A program made the translations under genes and the position numbers. A model generated the notes under the pieces. The model worked only from the letters and a program-made list of their open reading frames with translations. It had not been told where the DNA came from and searched no databases. This document shows, piece after piece, positions 23,418 to 35,031 of a DNA stretch of 64,000 nt. Each line of letters starts with the position of its first letter. The first letter of the stretch is position 1. The DNA is taken from contig FN648404.1 in assembly GCA_000310025.1 (NCBI GenBank), forward strand, positions 62,001 through 126,000, in the 5' to 3' direction. This stretch comes from Ectocarpus siliculosus (lineage: Eukaryota > Sar > Phaeophyceae > Ectocarpales > Ectocarpaceae).

Positions 23418-24423
23418 CCCTATTTGTCTTTCCCGTGGGTGAAGAAGCCAGCGGCCTTGGGTCTCGCGCCGCCCTCGCCAGCGGCGCGCGCCTCTCCTCC
23501 GCGCCCTCCCCCGTTGCCGTGGCCAACGCCGCGCGCGCCGGTTGCCGGAGTTTCGGACGCTCCGCGCCTAGCGTGGGAAGGGTTCTGGGTGTGGATGTGT
23601 GGGCAGTTACGATCATGGCAACCGGACGACGAGTTGAAGGCGAAGCAGTAACCACGAGCGTGTCGAGCGATGCCGCCACTTTCTCTGTCACCAGGACGCC
23701 TTTGCGAAGCAAGGATTGCCACTCCATCTGCGACAGTTTTGAAACTGCCGGAGGCCGCCCCAGGATGAGCCACGCTTTTACCCGGCGGAGGTCCCCCCAC
23801 ATCCGCGCTCTATCCTTTGCCGTAGCCTTAGCCGCCTCGGCGCTGGGTGTAGCGGGGGCCCGAGAGGCCGATGGTGGGGCGGTTGTGCCCGCCAGTTGCA
23901 CCTCCCCCCGGAAGGCCAGGTCCTGCTGCTTGGGTGGCGATCAGGTCGTCGATCGTTGCTTGAAGCTGCTGGCGATCGCCGGCAGCCTCATCGCGCTTCC
24001 GCTGCAGCTCCTCCCTCAGGCCGTCCACCAGCCCGCGGAGAGAAGCGAGCTCAGTCTCATCAGCGGGGGGGTCGCCGCGGGTGCCTGTCCCTGGCGCTCG
24101 CGAGGAGGATACCGCTCGACGCCTCGCGGGAGTACGTGATCCGCTGCGCGTCGAGGGGCGAGCCGTCGAGCTCGCCACCGATCGCGCGGTAGACCTCCTC
24201 GTGCGTGGTGTCGAAGGTGTCGCCGCCCGACCTCGCCCTGCTTGCCCAGCCGCTGCCCTGCCGCTCCGCGTGGAGGCCCGTGTCGGCATCTGGTCGCGGT
24301 TGGAGTCGTATAAGCAGCGGACCGGCGGCAGGCGGCGGGCGAGCGTCAGGGCGGCGTTGCGGGAACACTTCTTTCCCTCTTCATCGTGGGCGTAGTCGAT
24401 CGCGCGCCTGGATCTGCAGTTAG
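23398..24423 (-). pseudogene. Gag-like region with Cys/His finger, frameshifted
   Basis: Upstream of the recombinase and on the same strand. A frame from 24289 encodes a Ser/Thr/Arg-rich start, then ADETELASLRGLVDGLREEL-like helix and ends at 23828. A second frame (from 23901) carries RVKAWLILGRPPAVSKLSQM. A third (from 23800) carries CFAFNSSSGCHDRNCPHIH, a C-x8-C-x4-C-x3-H finger, and ends in a Gly/Arg-rich tail. The three frames overlap in order, which fits one protein broken by at least two frameshifts. Gag proteins of DIRS/Ngaro elements carry such fingers, so a nucleic-acid-packaging role is the family expectation. The composition is extreme (very GC-rich), so frame calls are uncertain. 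Confidence 0.5.
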
Positions 24424-24689
24424 AATGGTCTACAAATCCTATCTTCGGGCGAAACTATCTGACGTGGGTTTTCGTCGGGCCCAAAACGACGCGTTGTTAT
24501 ATCGCGAGCTCGCGTTAGTTCGTTCTCGACGCCTGTGGATTGAATGGAGTGATTATTGCTGCTGACGCTACGGTCACCGGACGTCGACCAATCCCGAATA
24601 TTTCTCTCTTTGGACCACTAGCGATGGTTTCTCTTTTTTTTTTTTTTTATATATATATTTTCTTGGATTCGGTGAACCCCGGTTCGCCA

Positions 24690-26180
24690 TCGGCACGGGT
24701 GCTTCCACTCATTGGCGCGTCCCGTGCTGATACGTGTTTTTTTTTTTTCCGATGCGTTGGATACGGTGAACTCCACTTGCCAACAGCGCGGGTGCTTCCA
24801 CTCATTGGCGCGTCCCTCGCTGAAACTGACAACACATATGCAGCACGGGTGCTTCCACTCATTGGCGCGACCCGTACTGATACTTGTACGCAGCGCGGGT
24901 GCTTCCACTCATTGGCGCGTCCCTTGCTGAAACTGACAACACATATGAGCACGGGTGCTTCCACTCATTGGCGCGTCCCGTACTGATACGTGTATGACTT
25001 CGTTTTCGATGCGTGGAGATCAGTTAATTCTACTCGCCAACAGCACGGGTGCGTCCACTCATTGGCGCGTCCCGTACTGATACGTGTACGGCGTTTTTGT
25101 TCTTTCTTTTTGAGATCGGTTAACTCTACTCGCCAACAGCACTCATTGGCGCGTCCCTTGCTGAAACTGACAACACATATGCAGCACGGGTGCTTCCACT
25201 CATTGGCGCGTCCCGTACTGATACCTGTACGACTTCGTTTTCGATGCGTTGAATTCGGTTAACTCTACTCGCCAACAGCACGGGTGCGTCCACTCATTGG
25301 CGCGTCCCGTACTGATACGTGTACGGCGTTTTGTTCTTTCTTTTTGAGATCGGTTAACTCTACTCACCAACAGCACGAGTGCTTCCACTCATTGGCGCGT
25401 CCCGTGCTGAGGCTGACATCACATATGCAGCACGGGTGCTTCCACTCATTGGCGCGTCCCGTACTGATGCATGATTTTGTGGTATTTTTCTACCGCTGCG
25501 TTGAATTCGGTTAACTCTACTCGCCAACAGCGCGGGTGCTTCCACTCATTGGCGCGTCCCGTGCTGATACATGTACGGCGTTTTGTTCTTTCTTTTTGAG
25601 ATCGGTTAACTCTACTCACCAACAGCACGAGTGCTTCCACTCATTGGCGCGTCCCGTGCTGAGGCTGACATCACATATGCAGCACGGGTGCTTCCACTCA
25701 TTGGCGCGTCCCGTACTGATGCATGACTTGTGGTATTTCCTACCGCTGCGTTGAATTCGGTTAACTCTACTCGCCAACAGCGCGGGTGCTTCCACTCATT
25801 GGCGCGTCCCGTGCTGATACATGTACGGCGTTTTGTTCTTTCTTTTTGAGATCGGTTAACTCTACTCACCAACAGCACGAGTGCTTCCACTCATTGGCGC
25901 GTCCCGTGCTGAGGCTGATATCACATATGCAGCACGGGTGCTTCCACTCATTGGCGCGTCCCGTACTGATGCATGATTTTGTGGTATTTTTCTACCGCTG
26001 CGTTGAATTCGGTTAACTCTACTCGCCAACAGCGCGGGTGCTTCCACTCATTGGCGCATCCCGTGCTGATACATGTATGACTTCGTGTTTCGTTGCGTTG
26101 AGATCGGTTAACTTCCACTCGCCAACAGCACGGACGAGTGCTTCCACTATTGGCGCGTCCCGTGCTGGTGCGTGTCCTTG
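24690..26180. repeat. Minisatellite inside the element, higher-order 250 bp
   Basis: About 19 copies of GTGCTTCCACTCATTGGCGC (one degraded), usually followed by GTCCCGTACTGATAC or GTCCCTTGCTGAAACTGAC. Between about 25284 and 26040 they are grouped in a 250-252 bp higher-order unit repeated three times, with spacers containing GAGATCGGTTAACTCTACTC and a T-rich run. Seventy-odd-codon frames on both strands repeat with the same period and are artefacts. It lies on the 5' side of the Gag-like region, where it could act as a leader or promoter repeat. Confidence 0.9.
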
Positions 26181-26199
26181 TTTTTTTTTTTTTTTTTTT

Positions 26200-27000
26200 T
26201 TCATTGAGATCACTTCCGCATAGACAATCCTACGGCAGGTTGACGAGTTTTTTGGCATGCATCAATTGCTGTCCGGGCGTTTTTGGTCGCTTCATCGTCG
26301 ATGGACGTGACGTATTCTTATAGAAGGTTTGTGTCACAGCGGCTATAAATTTGACGTGATGCCCCTCGAGACCGTGATGCACTCACATTGACCGCTACCT
26401 GACGTTCCTCGCGAGTTCGAACCTCGCGTGTCACTTTCATCTCCCCCCCCTATTTTTTTCTCATCTTCTTTTTCCTTATGCATACAGCACGTAGTTCGCT
26501 GTCTCGTTTTTTTTTTTTCTCGTCTTCTTTGTTTTTCAGTCTTTTTCTTTGAGTCTTTCTCTCGCATGCATGTGTTTTTGCTTTTATCCGTTCCCGTGAA
26601 TGCTGTTGAATGCACTTTCCGATTACGTATGCGGCCGCTTTGTATGCCATGGGACTTGTCGATACCATCAGTGGGGACTTGTCAATACCATCCGTGGAGA
26701 CGATTGCTTACGTGAGTGGGCATATTATCGTCGATTCCTTCAGCTATATGCCCCTCTGTGCGCGGCACAGACAAGATTGTACCGGCAAGTAGTCCCTAGT
26801 AAGCCGGGGGAAACAGAAAACAAGGCACCTGCCTCATGTGCATACTCGTGACAGCATCATGCCCTACTGCCGCGGGTCGATTGGTTATGTCCGATGCCGC
26901 AGGGTTCCTCCACCCCGTGCAGTACAATGGCTGCTATCAACCGCGACAAGTCAGCGTGCGACCATACAACAGGCCCCGCTCTTTCTTTTTGCCGTTGAAT
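26200..27000. other. Non-coding part of the element
   Basis: Pyrimidine-rich sequence with several T-runs. CTCGCGAGTTCGAACCTCGCG at about 26409-26429 resembles a tRNA T-arm, but no full tRNA fold fits. A 26-bp tandem doublet (GGGACTTGTC then ATACCATC) lies at 26647-26705. No convincing gene. Confidence 0.4.
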
Positions 27001-27002
27001 TT

Positions 27003-27092
27003 TTTCTTCAGAGAGAGTACGTCTCGGTTGGGACGAACCGCATTTTTTTTTTCTTCAGCGAGAGTACGTCTCGGTTGGGATGAACCGCATCC
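27003..27092. repeat. Tandem doublet
   Basis: GAGAGTACGTCTCGGTTGGG followed by (A/T)GAACCGCAT occurs twice, about 47 bp apart, immediately before the right terminal repeat of the element. Confidence 0.75.
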
Positions 27093-27106
27093 CATGTTTG
27101 GGAAGG

Positions 27107-27573
27107 GACCTATCTGAGCGGCGCGGCGAGCGAGACTGCGGTGGCTTGCCGCCGCTTATCTTACTGCACCCTCCCCCCTCGTGCTAAATGCACGCAGCGG
27201 TGAGGTCACAAGAGTAGCGGGACGCGAATAGAAACACGGCCGACACGATGGATGTTGGACACGAGTACACACCTTTATATGGAGACTGCCGCCGCTACTG
27301 CGTTAGGCGGCTGCTGCTGTCCTTCCGTTGCTTCACGCGCTCTGTAGCTGTCACACGTTACCCGACTTTGCTACAGCCCCTGCGTGGACTCGATCACGGA
27401 ATGACACCCCCAACTATAGACTAATAATTCCAAACACCGTGACCCTGGGTTTCCGGTAGAAAATGAAGCCAAATTCTAATTCGACTGTTACAAAATAAAC
27501 ACCAGTTTATTCTATCTGCTTCGACGAACAAACCTTCCTTTTATTCTATCTGCTTCGACGAACAAATCTTCCT
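27107..27573. repeat. Right terminal repeat of the element
   Basis: Repeats the left end: the GGGACCTATCTGAGCGG block, then ACTGCCGCCGCTACTGCG onward, to a doubled CTATCTGCTTCGACGAACAA motif. It lacks the roughly 55-bp segment seen between the two blocks on the left. Confidence 0.8.
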
Positions 27574-27588
27574 GTTTACCAACCGTCA
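27574..27588. other. Right 15-bp flank (att-like core)
   Basis: Exact copy of 20848-20862 (GTTTACCAACCGTCA), directly next to the right terminal repeat. Confidence 0.7.
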
Positions 27589-30500
27589 CATATCACACCG
27601 CATCTACACGTACGTATCATTGCATACATACAGCAGTCAATCATACAGCTGCATCTATTCTACTACACACATCCTACAGCAGTAATGTGATGTATTTCAA
27701 CAAACTCAGGATCTCCCTCTGATCAGTGCTAGGGACTGTGTATCCGTCTTTGTTGGGTGGTGTTTCGAGGTCTAAGTCCACTTACGGACCTCGGCCCACC
27801 CCAGCAGAGAGGGGGGCAGGCCGGGGGATATAAAACTCGAAAATAGACCTTCACAGGGTAAAAACACATTACATTGTTAGTCTGTGCCAATACACATCAT
27901 AGGACAGCTGGTGTTGGGCAGGTGGGCTGCCGTTGTGGTCCAGCTAGATGTACCGGGAACAAGCACCAAGCAAAATCAGAGTGCCTTTTTTCAACGTTAT
28001 GCATATGCACACCCCTACGTAGTGAACGAACAGGGGACAAGGCGCGTTCGTGTCTGCCAAGACCGTCCCCGACCAACGCTAGCTGACACTCTGTATGTTG
28101 GCACTCGGGCACGTTGATGACAAGAAACCGTTGGACCTTTTCTTCTCTTTTCTTTGCCACAAAGGATAAGAGAGAGAGGAGAGAAAAGACAGGCATTAAC
28201 AGTAGTAACAACCGCCGGCCTCCCCGCCGTGTCGAGTCGGAAGGGCCGCCCTCACCCCCACAAAAATAACGGGGCAGCCCATAAGCCACGCGGCGAGTCT
28301 TGTGGAACTGTGTCTGTTAGTTAATTCGTCTGTGCTTGCGTGCGATGGCGGCACCAGAGAAAGAGCGAGAAAGAAAAAGGAGCACGACTAGAGAGGAGGG
28401 CAGAGGGGAAAAGAAAGAGTGCAGCAACATGCAGCAACCTCACGTACGCTTTGATATACATGCAGCACAACAAATCGTCGGGGCAGAGCCCGAAAGCTTG
28501 GGGGCTGGCGGTGGTGGCGGCGTTGTTACGACTGCGTGTGTCTTTGCTATTGTGATGGCGGTGAGGTTTGCTGCAAGCGAGGAGACACAGGGAAAGAGGA
28601 AGATAAAGAGAAACTCTGTTTGTCTGGGAACATGTGTAATGTAAGACCGCCAGAAAAATCACTTTAACTGTTCATGACTGTATTCTTCATATATGGCCTT
28701 GACCGAAAATTATTCATCCAAATTTTCCTGATCATTCGGATTCTTCACATTCATCCCTTTGCCACCAACCAACCAACATCCTCGCCCCTCTTCTCCACCG
28801 TCCTCTGACTCGGCAACGCGGATCCTGAAACCCTAAGCGTGCAGGTATGATCTTCACATGTTTGTTCAACGGCAATGACTACAGTACAGTGGTGCCCCCC
28901 CTAGCTGCTCCGTCCCGAAGTCACACTACCTGTGCCAAAGGTTTGTTGTTTAACGAAACATATGTTTCTATTGCGGTCTGCGGCAGCGGTAGTGATAGAC
29001 CGAGAGCTGGCCTATGCCGTTGGTATGTAGAGGGTCTATGCAGTGCATTTTCTATCGAGGAACACTGCTCTACACGTTTCACGGCTGGACAGAACAATCG
29101 TCATTCCCAGGGCGTGTGCTACTCTCTCTGGACCAAGAAAAGGAATGGGTTCCCTGTGACATGTCCCAAGACGTTGTTGTAGCAAATTGTGGCTCACAAC
29201 AGTTCAGGGGCTCGCTTTCTTAGGGACTCACCTCGCCGAGGGTGCTTCACGCCTCCCATTCTGGGTATAACATGCCTCGGCACACTGGGTACCTCACGGT
29301 GTCATCCTCAGCATTAACCACGATGCAGGAGTCACTCCCTATTTGTATTGTAGTATTATTTCCTTGACCTGGAAACGATTTCCTCGCGAAAACCGCCTAG
29401 CGTCGAATGAAGTATGGTCTCGAACATCCCATATAAGCCATGACTGCCGCACTTCAGGCATGGGATAGTACAGCAGTCGTCAATGAGCGCGTCTTGCTAA
29501 ACTGGAGGTGATTGATGTATGCGATGGCAAAACAAACACATGCATGACATTGTGTCAACATTAAAAGCTGGGTTCGGAAACAATCCAAGACCAACCAACA
29601 GCGGCAGTGCTACAGTAGTGTTACAGCAGTAGCACCCAGCTTGTAGGTCAATAGTTCACTTGCGCAACTGGGAGGGATAATGAGCGGCGGGTGACGACTC
29701 AAACCCTTCCAGTACATGGTCTCCTGCGATGCTGTCGAATGCTGTGCGATGTCTGGCTGTGCGCGAGACGATTAAGAAAAAACAGTAGGAGAAGGAGGAG
29801 CCTCGCCCACAGACGAGCGCGCACGACTGGTAGTGTGCACGCGGCACAGTCGTTGAACGAGCGGACGTGACGCGATGACCTCGCGACGAGAAGCAGCGGT
29901 GTGGGTAGTTGATATGGATGAATTATTCACGTGCAGAATTTATTCCGCTGATGTATCACAGGCTTCTTAATTTGATTTTATCACACGTCACGCTCCTCAC
30001 ATTGGGGGCGGGGGGGCCACAATTCGAAGAGGGTTGAGGAGATTTTGCGGTAGGTATGGAGGACGTGAATGAACGTTTGCGAAGAGAAAGGCAATGTGCC
30101 GATACCGATATTGTGGATGATGAAGGTATGCATGTGACGAGAGTATGGATAAACTGCGCACGTGGCAAGGTCGGTACCGCCCGAAGATGGCACAGAGAGT
30201 CTGTTGGGACAGACGTGGGACAAGTTCCAGCTTGACCGGGTAGGTGTCGAGCACGGTGTGCACGCAATGGCAGGAATTAAGGATGAAGTACGTGACAGAA
30301 ATAGTCGCGGTATGATCATGTGCACAAGACGCACGTGAAGCGCAAGTGGGTTCTCTGTCGCACCATCAGGGACCACTCCCATTGCACACGCACGTATATT
30401 GGTACATACGCATCTTACAGATCGAAAACGGAGATCAGATCCATAGTGAAGGGGTAAGCTCGCTCTCGTATGAAACGAAACGTCCGATGTGGCATGCAAA

Positions 30501-30894
30501 GAAATCCGATGGAACATTCCAGCCAAACGAAGACGGCCGGCTGTCCTTGAAGGGATATAATCAAAAACATTTGCATGCCTATACGCCAGAAGCAGGGAGC
30601 TACTGTATACTGCAAAGACAAATGAAACCTATATGAGGATGGCGCAAGAATGAAGACGATGAGCCCCAGAAAAGTATGTGAATCTACGAGATAAAATCCT
30701 GCATAACCCTGACCCTGAAGCCCATATTTGTTTTTTTTGTTCAGAATTCAGAACTCAGAACTCAGAAGCGAAAAGTTACTTGGTTTTGGACAGAACCACC
30801 AACGCCTTTTGGCGGAGCGAACAACACACCAGCCCGCCTCGGGAAGACCCATACACGCCCTCACAACAAAGAACCCCTAACCACGAGCTAGCCC
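27589..30894. other. Unannotated stretch before the transposase gene
   Basis: Frames up to 181 codons (29981-30526, minus) and 130 codons (27897-28289, minus) exist, but they overlap others on both strands and show no recognisable protein. The plus frame at 27884-28117 has no known motif. I call no gene here. Confidence 0.35.
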
Positions 30895-31554
30895 ATGGAC
30901 CATGGAGAGATGCTGGCCGTCTTGATGGCGGCCATCCTAGCCGGCATGGAGCAGATACACTTGATTCTGTTGCTCGAGTCAGCTCGGGAACAAGACCTAC
31001 TCGCCTACCTCGGCTTGTTCGACCGCCACGACGTACAGGACTACATAGACGGGGTAGGGAGGTCGAGAGGCCGACAGAGCATCCCTATGGAAGAGCGTTT
31101 CTGGCATCGTGTGGGCCGTGAAATGCCGTCGAGGAACTTCATGATCCTCTTCCGCTGCATGTGAGTACGATCAGGATTACGAAGGACTGGGTGTTGAGCA
31201 CAACATGTGTGCGATCGATGCAGCCGACGGGCGTGTGCATGACGTTGAAGTTTCTACATGTATGCACACAGCAGTCTAATTTTTTCGGTTCAACGCTTTT
31301 TTACTCGAGGAACCCAGAGGAGCGTGTAAGGCGTTTTCGCTTCTTGGAGCGTGAAATGTTTGTCGATGAACCCCGTACATGTACGTGCGTGTTGCCGGAG
31401 TTCGACATAGTTCGGTTCAGCGGTATCATAGTCATAGTCCAACTGCTGTTTAGGGGGGACCAGTGGCAAACCGGTTGTGGGTAGGATAGACTAGTCCTCT
31501 CGGCTATGGCATATCTATGTAGGTAACCCTTGATATCTAAATATTATTGCAGGG

Positions 31555-31655
31555 TCCACCTGGTCCGGGTCGCGGCGGTGGTGCACAGGGGTCGCATGGT
31601 GTGCTTTTGATGGCGAAAGCCGGGAGTTCGAATCCCGAACCGATCTGAAACGTGG
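31555..31655 (+). repeat. tRNA-derived fragment in intron 1
   Basis: GCCGGGAGTTCGAATCCCGA is a strong T-arm/box B. GGTCG upstream can pair with CGATC downstream, but the middle (CGGTGGTGCACAGGGGTCGC) does not give a clean D-arm and anticodon arm. More likely a SINE or tRNA relic than a working tRNA. Confidence 0.45.
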
Positions 31656-33284
31656 AGAACTGCGGAAGAAGAAAAGAAGCAGGAAACAATGATTCTCAGT
31701 CCAGCGCATCTTAACCTCGAGCACTGCGTTCCAGGCGACGTTCATCCACTAAACCTCGATCCCAACTCCCCCACACCCGTACACTTGGCTGCCTGTCTCC
31801 TTATGTCTTGACATTCTCTCATGTGCAGGAGGCCGACCTTCGCTGCTCTCGTCAAGGAGCTGTACGACACCCTCGACGTTCGAGCATCTGACGGCGGGCG
31901 CGGCCCGGCTTTCCATCCGTGCGAACGAACGGCTATGGTGTTGTACAGGTTGGGACACGGGGCCGGAGCACGGGCGACGGCGGCGCTCTTTGGTGTTTCT
32001 GATGGATGGGTCACATCATGCACGTGCGAGTTCATAACGAGGGTGACCGCGAGGCTCATCCCGAGGTTCCTCTGGTCCTGGCCCACACGAAACGACCAAG
32101 ACAACATATCCGCGGCTTTCGAGCGCCGTACGGGATTCCGGTACGCCTAAGTTGCTATCGCACCGCGAAAACAGTTGTCTGTATGCTTAGCGCAGGGCGG
32201 CCTCTCGACCAACCCTGCGATTTGACGGCACTCGTGGGTGCGAGTATCCCCCAACAGCAGGCGGTCCGGGAGTTGCGTATCTTAAATGGGGCACAATCTC
32301 GGCATTATTTTGTGTGTGTTGAATGTGGTGAAGGCGCGACCCAAGTAAGTATTCATTCCTTACGTTATTCCGAACCCTTTGGGCGACCCAACTTAGAGAA
32401 GCGCTTCTTAGACTGTCTGTTTGCTCTGTTTATTCTAGCAAAGCGAGATTTATAATCTGGACTACGTTACTTGCTTTTAGACAGGGGTCAGCAGACCTCC
32501 CTTTTTTGTTTCGGATGACACCGTGTTATGCAGCAGATAACTTCGGGTTAGGGTTACCCCACACAACAGACAACAGACGAAAAGCAGACAGCGTACGCAT
32601 AACAGGCGGCATACACGCACAGCGGTTAACAGTATCTGGGCTCGATGCCGCTGGACTCTCTGTAGTGTGGTGAGGCAATGTACTGATGCTGTCGCGCACG
32701 GCATTTGTTTTTTACCACCGCTTTCAACTGCCAGCAATGTCAGCGAAGCACCACATTAGTTGTCGAAACCTAGGACGCTGATTGCCATCGCACCACTTCG
32801 AGCGTGTGATCCATTGTGGTGTATCTGGGCGTGATAGTTGTGTTGGGCATTGGTGCTGTATGTGGAGAGAGCATGGTGGTGATGTGAAATCCGGCTCGCC
32901 TGGCGATGCGGCCCGATTGCCCGGGCAAAAAAGAAAACGATTTGGATTCCACGCCGCCGCCACGAAGGTCTTCCCACCATACGTAACACAACTGTCACGC
33001 CTAGAGATACCGTAATGGAGCACACGATCGAAGTGTTGCCAAGACGATTGGTGCGCTAGGTGACGAGAACCGTCTTGTGTCCTGATGTGTCGCTGGCAGT
33101 TAGAGGGAACAGGGGGTTCAGCAGTGGCATGCGGGGGGTATGTATGACCACGAGAACGGGATGTGGACAGCGAGGGGTGGGAGGGGGGGGTAACCGGTAG
33201 GTGAAAGTTCATGTTACCACAGACCTCCTACGCCAGCGCACAGCAGGTGTAGTATCAAGTGTTTGGTGTTTGCACTCTGTTTCC

Positions 33285-33350
33285 GCCCGTGGACACACAC
33301 GTCTGACGACAGTTACATCTATCAGCTGTCGCACGTTGTTGTGACAGCTA
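33285..33350 (+). repeat. Dispersed repeat shared with 42334-42400
   Basis: TCCGCCCGTGGAC(A/G)CACACG, CTGACGACAGTT and CATCTATCAGCTGTCGC occur here, inside intron 2 of the transposase gene, and again at 42334-42400 in the same orientation with few changes. Confidence 0.75.
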
Positions 33351-35031
33351 GTAAATCTTTTTTAGATCGGACACTAAAACGCCCTCCGGCGTGGGCACAC
33401 GTCCAACATAACCATCCCACGCTTGGACGGACCTGCCACATCAACACGATATCAAGCCCCGCGCACTAATTTGAATCGGCTAACTTGTGTGACCCTTACA
33501 TCACTTCGTGCCTGTTCGTGCATTGTTCACCATCAGGGATGCTGTATTGGCTATGGATGGTTCCCACATCCCCGTCCCCTGCCCTACCCCGCGTGATATG
33601 TCGGCATAATTCAACTTCAAAGGATTCTATTCCGTCGTCCTTCTCGCGTTGGTGGACAACGCCGGCTTTTTTCGGTGGATCATCAGCGGACCTCCAGGCT
33701 CCGCGGGCGATGCCGGTGTTTGGGACTGGGCGAGACAGAGCAAGGACATCGCGGAGGAACAGAAGCTGCCGGAGGCGCAACGCAGGCGTATCTGCCGCAA
33801 CCGCTTCATCCTGGGAGACTCTGCGTTCGCGAATAGCTCGTGGCTGCTAACGCCGTACGACAATCCCGTAACAAGGATCCAACGTTTCTTCATCTACAAG
33901 CACTCGCAGACGCGGTTCATCGTCGAGCATGCTTTCGGGCGCCTGAAGGTGAACCATCCGTAAGTTCGAACGGTCAGATTTCACGACATGAAGAAAAGCT
34001 AGTGTCTGGCGAAGTAACCCTCCACCTTTGGACGTGGCAACTACCGTACTTCCCTGGCGTTCGTCCCAGAAAAGAGTCCCCCCCCTCCCCAGATGAACAA
34101 AATATAAGGCGGCTACATCGAAAACAACACTGGGATAGCCACGGCCGCATGTGTCTGGTTTGTTGCCTGCTGTTTGCTGTTGTTGCCGTTTTTTGTTGCG
34201 ACTTTCCGTTCGAGTTTGCTCGGAGCCTTTGTTCGTACGGATAACTCCACGGGCTCGAGCGCATCCACGTGTACATGCTGTTTACGTCGCCGCGGCGTTG
34301 TGGTTCCATGCCGTTGACGAGGCACTGCCTGTTGTTGGTGCATTAGAGGCCCACCCCTGACGACAGCTGGGCTGGGGAGTGTAGGAGTGTGTGAGAATAG
34401 AGACTTCGCTGCAGGGGATACTTTCCCCCGTGTCCTTGCAGCAAAAAATACAATACATCTCGCACCGTAGCGTTCACCCCGCGGGTTTTGTTTTCAACAA
34501 TGTCTGGTATGTTTCCCCCCGGGATGGCACCAAAGGGTATGACGGGTCCCCCATCCAGAGTATTCTCTGCCTTGCTTTGACTTGCTCTCGTGTCTTTGTG
34601 CGTCTTTCGCTGTCGCCCCTGCCACCAGTGGAAATTCATGGTCCTGAAGAACCGCATGTACTTCAACATCGACAAGGTTCCGCAGGTTATCCAGGCGTGC
34701 GTTCTCCTGTACAACTTCATCCTGTTCCACGAGGGCTTGGGGAGGGACGAGGTCTTCGTCGACGCCCTGAGAACCAAGCGCGCGCATGGCCCGCGGTCGA
34801 ACGTAGCGGCTGAGCAGGCATCGGCGGCGGCCCCGGAACCGGGAGGCAAAATACCTGGCAGACAAGTACATGGAGGCGACGTGGGGGGCGGAGGGTTCCG
34901 CGCTCGACCAAGCTCGCCTGGCTGCGGAGGCTAGCTACCCTGCGCAGACAGCGAATGATGAGGGGGGAGGCAGCGAAGAAGAGACTGGGCCCGACATCGA
35001 CGCGGCCAACCTAGCAGGTGTCCGCAGTTAG

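Larger units (their letters stand above)
20863..27573 (-). mobile_element. Tyrosine-recombinase element without visible RT
   Basis: The ends share directly repeated sequence. A GGGACCTATCTGAGCGG block starts at 20863 and about 27107; a second block starting ACTGCCGCCGCTACTGCG follows at 21104 and 27285. The second block plus a third block is repeated again at 21631-22131. Coding lies on the minus strand: a Gag-like region with a Cys/His finger, then a tyrosine recombinase. A minisatellite fills the 5' side. No reverse transcriptase, RNase H or methyltransferase frame is visible. Gag plus recombinase fits the DIRS/Ngaro/PAT order with the RT lost. A Crypton with a captured Gag-like gene is the alternative. 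The exact 15-bp repeats outside both ends support one insertion event. Confidence 0.7.
30895..35031 (+). pseudogene. PIF/Harbinger transposase gene, four exons, two lesions
   Basis: Exons 30895-31160, 31829-32140, 33537-33948 and 34629-35031 join with matching phases (2/1, 2/1, 0/0) at GT-AG borders. Exon 2 has a helix-turn-helix-like segment (GARATAALFGVSDGWVTSC), as in DDE_Tnp_4 proteins. The catalytic triad is visible: Asp in AMDGSHIPV, Asp in ILGDSAFANSSWLLTPY and Glu in RFIVEHAFGRLK. Family members cut and paste DNA with TWA target duplications, together with a separate Myb-like protein. Lesions: an in-frame TAA at 33607-33609, between the first Asp and FNFKGFYSVVLLALVD, and a one-base frame change near the CCCC run at about 34834, after which KYLADKYMEATWGAEGS runs on to TAG at 35029-35031. 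Either could be a sequence error, but two suggest decay or a domesticated relic. Confidence 0.8.

Noticed and set aside
24540-26258. Repeated 60-90 codon frames on both strands
   Set aside because: They mirror the 250-bp minisatellite unit; no start context or domain.
26385-26440. tRNA gene around CTCGCGAGTTCGAACCTCGCG
   Set aside because: The T-arm is good and an acceptor-like pairing exists, but position 8, box A and the anticodon arm do not fit.
20863-27573. LTR retrotransposon
   Set aside because: Terminal direct repeats exist, but there is no RT, integrase or protease, the ends lack a clear TG...CA border, and the encoded enzyme is a tyrosine recombinase.
34343-34871. 168- and 125-codon minus frames
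   Set aside because: They are antisense shadows of the last transposase exon.
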